A stretch of 64,000 nucleotides of DNA from Spizellomyces sp. 'palustris' (lineage: Eukaryota > Chytridiomycota > Chytridiomycetes > Spizellomycetales > Spizellomycetaceae): assembly GCA_006535965.1 (NCBI GenBank), contig QEAR01000028.1, forward strand, positions 174,791 through 238,790, given 5' to 3'. Below, piece after piece: positions 12,180 to 21,235 of this stretch. The position numbers were made by a program, and so were the translations under genes. Position 1 is the stretch's first letter. Every line of letters begins with the position of its first letter. Below the pieces are notes generated by a model. The model saw only the letters and a list, made by a program, of their open reading frames with translations. It was not told the DNA's origin and did no database searches.

Positions 12180-13342
12180 TTACCCACACGCTCCTCTACT
12201 CTCTCTCGCCACTAAATGTCGTCGCAACCCATCTGTCCTAGCGAACGGTTTTCCACAATACGAACAATGATGAGGCTTATAAACTGCATGTCTGGAACGG
12301 AAATGACGTTGAAGATCATGCTTTCTGCGGAAGCGCGCAGAGCATTGCTCGCACACATGGGGACGTTCATCTGAGACTGTATAAGCAAAAAGCCATAGAA
12401 TAGCGCGATGAATTGCTGCGACACCTACCAGAGTGGCATCTAATATGGCTTAGAAGATTCTGCTTCTTTTGAAATTCTTTGGGACAGCCAGGGAATGTAC
12501 ATGGATAAGCGCGTACTTCATCGTTCGGCTTGCTGGTCTTTGGTTGCGGGGACCTGTAGGTAGAGGTGTCAATGATCGGATTGTCCGTCGTTGAAGGCTG
12601 TCCGATAACTATCTCGTTTACGGCGTCGACAGTCGCGAGTTCCTGTAGAGGTGCAGGTCGGAAGCAGCATTCTGAAGGCGAAGGACGTGGTATCGTACAG
12701 TTGGCTGTCGTTGTGACTGATGTTCCATATGGATCGCTTGTGGCGCTAAATACGTTGAGCGACTGGGGAATGTAGTCTGTCTGATAGGCGTTGGATGTCA
12801 ATCCTGTGATGCTGTCGGGCCAGCTCCTAAGAGGCTCGTCACATGAGATCAGGTCGACGGCGGGCAAGTAACATGTGGTGGCGGAGGAGGGTTGCAATAG
12901 CGCTTGTAAATTTGGCATCGGTGGCATTGGGTTCTGCATTTCAAGAGGAAGATTTTTGTCGTTCTCGATCGTTTCTTCTAGTCCCTGTACAGAGTTTAGG
13001 GTCATCAGAAGCCGTCCACAAAATACTGAACGCATATCATAAGCGTCGCTTAATGAATACCTGAACCGACAATGCCAACGGCCGTCCAACATGCAGCATC
13101 GGCCCTTCGGCGGCGGGAGGCACATAGCAAGTAAGATCTGGAATCGGTCGTGCATCGGAGACAATCGTGCTGGACAGCGACGGGAATCCCCACTTTGTCC
13201 AGGCAGTTTGGTAGTTGTCCTTGGTAGGTATATCTGGACCATTGCATCCCATCCCGACAGGCCCATCTGTTTTGATCCAAAGGAATGGGTACTCAAAATA
13301 ATCCCTTGTCGAATACCACGGGCGGTCGTTCAACGTGGCCAT
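12180..13342 (-). CDS. C2H2 zinc-finger protein (putative transcription factor), 342 aa
   Basis: Three exons fit in phase: 13342-13061, 12984-12429 and 12370-12180, giving 342 residues. The fingers are C-terminal. Finger 1 is YPCTFPGCPKEF with HIRCH, using the four-residue CxxxxC spacing. After the intron comes a canonical-type linker (DERPHVC) and finger 2 (CEQC with HFRSRH). Finger 3 starts CSYCGKPFARTDGLRRH, but its last His is missing: the protein runs LVARESRGACG and stops. The N-terminal 230 residues are rich in Pro, Thr and Ser and look disordered, as in activation domains. It probably acts in the nucleus as a DNA-binding regulator. The target is unknown. The exon 2 acceptor at 12984 was chosen because the alternative at 13025 runs into a stop. 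Confidence 0.8.
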
Positions 13343-15271
13343 GGCGGTCAGAAACTGAAGCCCTGTAGGATGTACCGATAGAGCTATCGAGTCAGGGAGC
13401 TGCAGCGAAAGGAAAGTTGCTCAGGAAAGTTGGTTGGAAATGATCGGATGAGTGAGATTTTATTGCGGGTCGCCATGATGGATTTGCAACCTTTGTGTAG
13501 TTTCGCAACACTTTATTCGTGAGCAATACATTGTCCAGCCGTTCTACACCCTTTATCTTGCATTGATATGCAGAAGATAGTACCATCACATGCCAGTTCA
13601 AGACCATAACCCTTTTTTCCTCGCAGTCGAACCCCCGTTTCCTGCTGGCGAAATGCAAGACCCGTTGACCTCTGCGGGAAGTCGACGATTCGCGCAGGTG
13701 GCACAGTGATCCACGTGTGGCACAGCAGACCGGGACATCCGGAGGTATTGGCTTTCCAAGAAGGCTCCTATGATATTCCCCGGTATGTGGTCCCTTTTCG
13801 AGCATGGAACAAAGGCAGTGACGACTCGTCTCTATTCCCGTCATGAGCACGTTTTCTTTAGAGGCTTCCAAGGATTTGAAATGAAAGTACGGCTTGTTGG
13901 CTAACCCCATTGGACGGCGTTTTTCGCTTGTGAGTTGGGGGCTTGCAGTGTCTGGTAAATTGTAAGCATGCAGCCGTCTTGGGCGCAGCTCTCGTTCACT
14001 GGCCCGGGAATGACTGCACAGGGGAGAGAATTAATCTTGGAACGAAAAGACATCATCTTACAGCTTTTCGGAAACCGCCAAGGTACCAGTACCCTCCGTT
14101 CAAACTCCGTGGACCCCACGATGTCAATCGAGGTGGCTAGCTTCGTTCTCCGTGGAGATTGCGGATCTGGATGATTTTTGGGTGGTGTAAATCGATTAAG
14201 GATTCCGCAAAGTATTGCTGCAGTTGCAACTTATCAAGTTGTTCAATTATGTTAAGCATCTGCAGTCATTTAGCAGATGGTGTGAGGATTGAAACGGTGA
14301 AAACAAAAGAGTCCTTGTCCTTGAAAGCATCTCTGCTAGTTGTCCTTGTTACGGGGATTCAAGTGACATATAGTTAGCATGCCAGGTCCGGGCCGGGTGA
14401 TACTTGCAGCGGTCGAGTCTGTTTGCCACGACCAGTTGATCCGGGAACAGGCGCTTCGAAGGTCCTTTGTTTCCCTGAAACATCAACACTGCATAGACAC
14501 TGTCCACTTTCATCTGCTCCGACAGTGGTTTTACCTTCGCCTCCAAAAAACACCCATTCCATGCCCTAAAGTTTTAGTACAAAGGCTTGCCAGGATACCT
14601 GATTCTAAAGCGGAGCAACTTGATCAAAGCGCTGCATTTTCCATGGTCAAACCTCATAGTCGTTTTGTTAGTTTTGCCGGATCTTCATATCAATATGTCG
14701 TCTGAATCTGTATGGCATCTATCCTCACCGGCCATGTTCAATGGGTATAACCTTGACATCCACCCAGTATTGATGCCTGGGTGGAGCCTACAAAAGACGC
14801 TAGCACCTTAACGGATATGAATCAAAAATATCCAAAATTAATTCTGGTTTAATTTACCTCAGTTCAATTCCTTTGTAACCGTTCTATGATCTCCATTACA
14901 CATATGCACATACCAATGCAGTCTATTGCCCTGGAGAAGCATCTTGAGCGGTAATCACAAGCCTCGGGACCAATGATCGAGACATCCCTCATGATTTGTT
15001 GAGGGTCTGAACAAAGCGCCATGTAAAAGTCCCCTCTGTTTATACCAAACATTCAGGGATCCAGCGAAAACTCTTGGTGAACTTACGGCAATATAAATCC
15101 TACGCGGGCCGTCTAGCGACGTAAATAGTATCTACCGCAGTTTCCGGGCATCCGATGAGGTCCAGAGCGTTCCTTATCCTGCATGATATTTGCATCAATT
15201 TAAAGGTGTCGGAGGAGCCGGTACTTTACTGAAGATTCGCAGGACTCTGCCTTTGGCCCGTCATCGCTGGG
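13343..15271. other. Long divergent intergenic region (1.9 kb)
   Basis: This region lies between the C2H2 gene (-) and the 7TM-RGS gene (+). A 172-codon minus-strand frame (13392-13910) and a 108-codon plus-strand frame (14379-14705) are open, but neither shows a known domain, low-complexity signature or convincing splice context. It may be long regulatory sequence and 5' leader for the two genes. Confidence 0.45.
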
Positions 15272-17698
15272 ATGGGGATTGGCAGCGGTCCTTCTCGCCA
15301 ACCGGCAACGCCTGAGGAAGCTGCCGAAGATGCAGCATGGCGCCAGGGCATCATCTTCTCAACAAGAAAGGTGTATACAGGAGTATCTGTTGTGTACCTG
15401 TCGTTTATTGTCATCACAGCAGCATGGTTCGTGTGGAGGACGAGAACGGATTCAGCTCTGGCAAAGGTGAGTTGTGCTTTTTATTCGTACGTTTTTCGGC
15501 GTTCGGAGATTTTCAACTACCTTTTTGTCTTGTTCATTAGCGATCAGTTTTTCTGACCATGCTCGGATTTTTTGGAAACCTACTTATATCAAGCCCGTTC
15601 CTTCTCCTACAAGCAATGGAATTTCCTTGTTTTCTCATCCTATGGAACCTATATCTTGGTGTGACGCTCACTGTATTTTCCTTGTCGGCTCGCGCGTGGC
15701 GCCTACGGTACCTTTTCCGATCCCATCAGGCCAAGCTGGCACGGATGAAAAGCCTGGAAGGTGGGAGCAAGCGGAATGGCGAAGGAGCGACTCGAGAGAT
15801 GAGTGATGAAGAAAAGGATTCACTGGAACCGTGGCCAGAGCATATCCCCGCGCGAACCCGCGCAGGGGAATCTCAGACCCTGACCATTAATGCGGGATCG
15901 ACAATGGGGGGATCAACTCTTCTCTCGCCTGGTCCCAATGTCAGTGGGAGAACTATAGTTGGGAGGGCAGGCAGTTTATGGTCAGCCATTGCGGCTTCTA
16001 GACATGGTACCTCGCGTGGCATGCTGGCGGCATCTCACCCTGGTATACCCACTATGCATACCGATGGCCCCACCGAACGAAGAAGCGACGATGCTCTCGC
16101 ATCTGCCGCAGAGGCTGGGCACGTCTCCTCACCTACGAACCGAAAATCATCACCCTCCTTGCCAAAAAGGTCGGCTCCGACCGCCACTCAAATGTCCTTG
16201 AACTACATCAACCCTAAGCCAGAGGAAGAACCGACCAAGCGGTTGGCCTACATTCTCTTTGGCATTCTTGCTCTTGTCGTAGGGTACATCTGTGCCGTCA
16301 CAGCGCTATCAACGCAATACAGGATTCGACCTGTGAGCTATCAATGTACCATGGGGACGTGGGAGATGATGCCAGTGCTGGTCATCATGGCAGGGTTCTT
16401 CATTCTTGGATGTCCCACTCTTTGCTGGTGGCTGTGGAGAGACAATGATACATATGGGATTAGAAGGGACCTCATTGCATTTGCCATATCTGGGACTACT
16501 GTTGCTGTGATGTGAGCTTTGATATTTGAAGACTTTTTACTATCGAGGTGATAGTGGCTGAATTTATTGCTTGTTTCTCAGGTACGGATTACAGCAGGCA
16601 ATGTTACCCTCTGGTCGAAACTTTGGGGAATCACCATTGCGTCTCTATTTTGGCGCTTCAAATTGGCCAGTGTTGGGAGTTGCAGTCGGACACATGACAT
16701 CCATCTTCTTGCCACTCCTCGCTTCCTACGACATTCACCCATTGAGACCATTCAGCAGGTTATTCCGATTATATCGTGCCCCATCACGCGAGTCAAATAC
16801 TGACTCGGAAGGGAGCAACGAAAAACTGGAAGCAAAGAAACGGAAAGTTGGAAAGAGGCGGCCTGCTAGGAAGGGGGCTCCACCCTCTGTAACATGGGCT
16901 CTCTTTGCCAGCGTTCTGGACGATCCAGATTGTTTCGAGGCTTTCAAGGATTTTGCGGCGCGGGATTTTGCTGCTGAGAATCCCTTGTTTTATCAAGAGT
17001 ATCGACGCTTGACGGAAAAGGTCCGTGTTGCTCAGGCGCCATCTCCAGGTGCCAACAGACTCTTGCCTGGGATAGCGGCAGGGCCTTCCGGTGAATCATC
17101 AGCAAGTCTTCCTGTTCCTACAGATGGTGCATCATCTTTACCGGCGCCACTGGTTCATCAGTCGACCATGAGCAGAATGTCGATGGCGGATAAATATCCC
17201 GTCTTTGATTTCACGGTGCGGCAAGAGAGAACCATGAAAACCCGAATCATAACCTTCCTTGCGCACCCGTTCAGCCGTCCGCTATCCAATACATCGCGAG
17301 CGGGATCACTTTTCAATTTTGGTTCTCGATCCCAACCTGTTCTCGTGCCACCACCTGTGGCAGCGTCAGCCGGGGGTCTACTCATTCCGCCATCCATGCG
17401 AGACGAATATCGTACGTTTTACAAAACTTTTATTTCCCCCGGTTCACCTTGCCAGGTAAACCTCCCGGCCCGGATCGTTGAGGATGTAGCCAAACAGGTT
17501 GGGGATGACTCCAAGGTGCTACCACTCGTCAGTATATTTGACGAAGCCCGAAATGAGGTATTAGATTCAATGTTTGAAATGTTTCCGAGGTTTGTAGAGG
17601 CGGAACGAGATGGGGTGGTCAAAAAGTTTTTGAAAGTTGCGACAAAGGATGCTAAGCGAAATAGCAGGAGGCCTACAAAGGACGTTGTGATTGTGTAG
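15272..17698 (+). CDS. Seven-transmembrane protein with C-terminal RGS domain, 760 aa
   Basis: Exons 15272-15466, 15541-16511 and 16582-17698 join in phase to 760 residues. Hydrophobic segments, in order, are VYTGVSVVYLSFIVITAAWF, MLGFFGNLLISSPFLLL, FLILWNLYLGVTLTVFSL, ILFGILALVVGYICAV, MMPVLVIMAGFFILGC, LIAFAISGTTVAVM and VLGVAVGHMTSIFLPLL. That makes seven, with a roughly 150-residue Ser/Pro-rich loop between the third and fourth. The RGS domain follows (FASVLDDPDCFEAFKDFAAR, later FYKTFISPGSPCQVN and LPLVSIFDEA) and is split by a Ser/Pro-rich insert of about 150 residues. RGS domains speed GTP hydrolysis by G-alpha subunits. The arrangement is like fungal RgsC/GprK types and plant AtRGS1, so it may be a receptor-like G-protein regulator at the plasma membrane. 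The ligand is unknown. Confidence 0.88.
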
Positions 17699-18027
17699 GT
17701 TCCTGTTAGGCTCGCGCTCGATAGCTTGTAGTGATTTTTCTTTGGCAGAGTATGTGTATATCCCTATATTGTTTCGAAGTACAAGTTTGTCAATGTTCCG
17801 TATCTTTATGCAAGTCAATTGTTAACCGAGTTCAGATTTAAAAAAACCCTTGTTGGATGGTGGTATTATCAAGAGGAAGCTCAACGGTAACTTACCGATG
17901 AGTATAAACAAAACCACGTGACTCTTCATTTTGAACACATCATCCAGATTCAGCCCAGCGGGCGGACGAACTACCATTGAAGGGGCCATCTCTCTGTTCC
18001 CGCTCGTCGTTTCGTTTTTCACCCATC

Positions 18028-18996
18028 ATGGAAAACGTTTACAATTTGATCACCGTGTCCGTTGCGCCCGTGTTATTCGCGCTCAATCTCGTTTGCAAAA
18101 TCCAACGACGGCGGAAGGCAGGCCCATGGCCTCTGGAGAACAAGGTCGTGCTCATCACTGGCGCTTCCTCTGGGATCGGGGAAGAGATCGCCTACGAGTA
18201 TGCCCGTCACGGGGCGCGAATTGTTCTTGCAGCCAGGCGTCAACAAGAGTTACAGAGGGTTGAACAAAAGTGTCGTGAACTGGGTGCCAAAGAGGTTTTA
18301 TCAGTACCTACTGACGTGAGCGATGAAACGCAGGTACATGCAGAGTGTGGCACAATCATGGTACATGCTCTTCATTGACATCAAAACTCTTAGGTAGCAA
18401 ACCTCATCCAGAAAACCCGTGAAGCATTTTCGTCCCAACTTGATGCGCTCTACGTTAATGCCGGGTTGTCAATGGGAGAACCTTTTGAATCCTTCCAAGA
18501 TCTATCCGTCTTTCGGACCTTGATGGAAGTCAACTACTTTGGCTGCATCTCCGTGACCCAGCAAGCTCTCCCTCTGTTAAAGCAAACCCCCCAATCACGG
18601 ATCGTCGTCACATCCTCTGTAGCGGGATTGGTGGGCATACCCACTCGAACAGGGTATAGTGCCACCAAGTTTGCTGTGAGGGGGTTCTATGAAGCGCTTC
18701 AAGGCGAGCTTTACGATCAAGGTATATTAGTCACGCTTGTCTACCCCGGCCCCGTCGTGACCAATATTAATGCAACTCGGTTGGGGCACGGCCCGGCGGA
18801 TTTGGATATGGAGGGTGCCATGACTGCGGAAACATGTGCGAAATTGATGGTGAAGGCGACGAAACACGGAAAGAAAGAGCTCGTCATGACCCAAAAGTTC
18901 AAGATGGGACGGATGCTGGAAGGTATGGTGCCCGATCTTTGGGCCGTCCTTGCACGCAGAGCTGCAAAGAGATTCTTAAAAGTAAAGGCTCAGTAG
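18028..18996 (+). CDS. Short-chain dehydrogenase/reductase with N-terminal membrane anchor, 302 aa
   Basis: Two exons, 18028-18333 and 18394-18996, join in phase to 302 residues. An N-terminal hydrophobic helix (LITVSVAPVLFALNLVC) precedes the Rossmann fold. The cofactor motif is TGASSGIG. NAG follows in YVNAG, the catalytic Ser is in VVTSSVAG and the YxxxK pair is in YSATK, so all the catalytic elements are present. This is the classical SDR layout, and the anchor and length fit the DHRS7-like microsomal group. It likely uses NAD(P)H to interconvert a carbonyl and an alcohol on a lipid or small hydrophobic substrate at the ER or lipid droplets. The substrate is not predictable. ATG 18028 is the first ATG in frame. 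Confidence 0.9.
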
Positions 18997-19354
18997 GTTA
19001 GTGTAACTTGGTACATGGATGGCTTGTGTGAGGTCCATATCGATATGACTTTTACATTTGATGAATAAGAAGAATTCTAGTTCAAAAGCTTCACAATTTG
19101 ATGAACAGACGCTCTACATTCCATTTATTTTATCATATTTCAAAGCACGAGGCTCAAATCACCAAAGAAAAAGGTATTACAAAGAAACAAGACACACTTG
19201 GTTTACGAACTATATCGAGAATCCAAAACTCGAAAGACCCACGCTTCTCAAACTTGACCCATCATAGAAAGCTTTGGGGACACACAAAGAAACGTAACAG
19301 GCCGGCTATATTCTATTGTACATTTGTCTATGAACTAATCAACAATCCAGGAAC
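18997..19354. other. Convergent 3' intergenic region
   Basis: Lies between the tail-to-tail SDR and Pro-rich genes. It is AT-rich and should hold both polyadenylation regions. I see no gene. Confidence 0.6.
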
Positions 19355-21235
19355 TTAGAAGCGACGGTAGTAGCCGTTTCCAATGCGGACGTTGCGTTTG
19401 TAGCTGCGGCGTTCGTTAATGATGGGGGTCTCGTCAGGTTGACCGATCTCGACGGTGGTGGAGGGTGGGTTTTGACCTGGGTTCTGGCCGGGGTTTTGAC
19501 CTGGGTTCTGGCCAGGGTTTTGACCTGGGTTCTGTCCTGGGTTCTGGCCGGGGTTTTGTCCTGGGTTCTGGCCGGGGTTTTGTCCTGGGTTCTGACCTGG
19601 GTTCTGGCCGGGGTTTTGACCGGGGTTCTCCGTGGGCTGAGGAGCGGCGGTGGTCTCAACGGGGGCAACAGTCGTCTGGGACGGCTGAGTCTCAGCAGGC
19701 TTGGTCACCACAGGAGGCACTGGGTAAGCGGGCACCGGGACGGTTTCAACGGGAGCAGGGACAGTGACAGGGGGCGCTGGGACAGTCTCAACGGGAGCAG
19801 GGACCGTAGTGGTGGGGACAGGGGCAGCAGTCTCTACGGGAGCAGGGACCGTACCGGTGGGGACAGGGGCAGTCTCCACGGGCGCAACAGTCGTGGCAGT
19901 GGTTGTGCACGGGGTGGTAGGCACGGGCACCGGCACAGTCTCAATGGGAGCAACAGTGGTGGTCGCAACGGGGGGAATAGGCACGGGGACACCAGTCACA
20001 ACGGGCACATCAGTGCTGCAAGGGGTGGTGGTGGGGGCCGGAACCGGGGCGGGGACCTCGGGAGCGGGGTAGCTCTCACCAGGACCGGGCACCTCGGGTG
20101 CGGGAGTGGGAGCGGAGGTAGGAGCTGGTACCTCAGGATAGCCTTCCGGAGATCCTTCAACGGGAGTCTCAGGAATTGGAGCGGGCAAGTTCTCCTCACC
20201 GCCTTCCTCGGGGGTCGTTTCGGGGACACCAACGGGCAAGTTTTCCTCACCGCCTTCCTCGGGGGTCGTTTCAGGGACACCAACGGGCAAGTTCTCCTCA
20301 CCACCTTCCTCGGGGGTCGAGTAGCCGGGACCGGGGGTGGGGGTCGCTTCGGGGACACCGACGGGCAAGTTCTCCTCACCACCGTCCTCGGGGGTAGTGT
20401 AACCAGAGGTGGGGGTCGCTTCAGGGACACCAACGGGCAAGTTCTCCTCACCTCCTTCCTCGGGGGTAGTGTAACTAGAGGTGGGGGTAGCTACGGGGAC
20501 CTTCTTCTTGTGGCACTTCTTCTTGTGCTTCTTGACGGGAGAGCTGGCAGAGGGAGTGGGAGTCGGAACGACTTCGCCAAAGTTCTTCTCGACGGGAATG
20601 GGGGAGCTCTCCTCGCCGCCTTCGGGGGATCCTTCGAGAGTCTCACCCTCGGGGGTCTCACCTTCGGGAGATCCTTCGGGAATCTCACCCTCAGGAGAAC
20701 CTTCGGGGGTCTCACCCTCGGGGGTCTCGCCTTCGGGGGATCCTTTGGGAGTCTCACCCTCGGGGGTCTCACCTTCGGGAGATCCTTCGGGAATCTCACC
20801 CTCAGGAGAACCTTCGGGGGTCTCACCCTCGGGCACCTCAGGAATGGCACCAGGCAAGTTCTCCTCACCACCAGTGGGAGGAGCAGGAGTACCAGTGGGG
20901 TAAGCAGGGACCGGCACGACCGGAGGAAGGGTCGCAACAGGCGGTCTGTTGTATCCAGGAACAGCAGGGCCAGTAGCGGTGGGGACAACCGCGGTAGCCG
21001 TAGCCGTACCAGCGGGGACGGTAGCAGTCGCAGGAGGCGCTTCGGGCTCCTCGGGAGTCACAGGAGGAACAGGGTACTCGGGACCCTTTGGAGGCGTGGG
21101 GTATTCCGGCTTGGAAGGAGCAACACCGTACTGGGGGATACTCCTGGCAAACCTAGCCGGAGCAGGAGCGGCACCGACCAATGCAGAAGAGGCCGTCAAG
21201 GCAGCGAAAGCCAACATAAGCTTAGAAGAGGACAT
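19355..21235 (-). CDS. Secreted Pro/Gly/Thr-rich repeat protein (cell-wall or adhesin-like), 626 aa
   Basis: Single exon from ATG 21235 to TAA at 19355. It starts with a signal peptide (MSSSKLMLAFAALTASSALV, cleavage likely near GA-APAP). The rest is low complexity with several repeat families: PEGETPEG/SPEGE units (about residues 125-205), a basic HKKKCHKKK patch, six GGEENLP units, Pro/Val/Thr-rich sequence with APVET units (likely O-glycosylated), and about thirteen NPGQ tetrapeptides near the C-terminus. It ends with a basic aromatic tail (GNGYYRRF). There is no GPI signal. The composition suggests an extracellular matrix or wall protein. I recognise no conserved domain. The opposite strand is open over almost the same length, as expected from GC-rich repeats. 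Confidence 0.8.
   Translation of the reverse strand: MSSSKLMLAFAALTASSALVGAAPAPARFARSIPQYGVAPSKPEYPTPPKGPEYPVPPVTPEEPEAPPATATVPAGTATATAVVPTATGPAVPGYNRPPVATLPPVVPVPAYPTGTPAPPTGGEENLPGAIPEVPEGETPEGSPEGEIPEGSPEGETPEGETPKGSPEGETPEGETPEGSPEGEIPEGSPEGETPEGETLEGSPEGGEESSPIPVEKNFGEVVPTPTPSASSPVKKHKKKCHKKKVPVATPTSSYTTPEEGGEENLPVGVPEATPTSGYTTPEDGGEENLPVGVPEATPTPGPGYSTPEEGGEENLPVGVPETTPEEGGEENLPVGVPETTPEEGGEENLPAPIPETPVEGSPEGYPEVPAPTSAPTPAPEVPGPGESYPAPEVPAPVPAPTTTPCSTDVPVVTGVPVPIPPVATTTVAPIETVPVPVPTTPCTTTATTVAPVETAPVPTGTVPAPVETAAPVPTTTVPAPVETVPAPPVTVPAPVETVPVPAYPVPPVVTKPAETQPSQTTVAPVETTAAPQPTENPGQNPGQNPGQNPGQNPGQNPGQNPGQNPGQNPGQNPGQNPGQNPGQNPGQNPPSTTVEIGQPDETPIINERRSYKRNVRIGNGYYRRF
19468..19629 (-). repeat. 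NPGQ tandem repeat (12-bp coding units)
   Basis: About thirteen successive Asn-Pro-Gly-Gln units inside the secreted Pro-rich gene. Codons vary at third positions, so the array is old enough to have diverged at the DNA level or was built from mixed units. Pro/Gly-turn repeats of this type form extended or flexible chains. Copy number may vary between strains. Confidence 0.85.
20170..20470 (-). repeat. GGEENLP tandem repeat (51- to 69-bp coding units)
   Basis: Five close copies of a unit containing EEGGEENLPVGVPE inside the secreted Pro-rich protein. Spacing varies because the linker (ATPTSGYTTP, TTP and similar) differs in length. A sixth, more distant copy of GGEENLP lies nearer the N-terminus. 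The acidic units alternate with Pro/Thr linkers. Confidence 0.8.

Noticed and set aside
13392-13910. 172-codon open frame on the minus strand
   Set aside because: No family resemblance, no convincing splice link to the C2H2 gene and no composition signal. It may be a chance frame or part of a leader.
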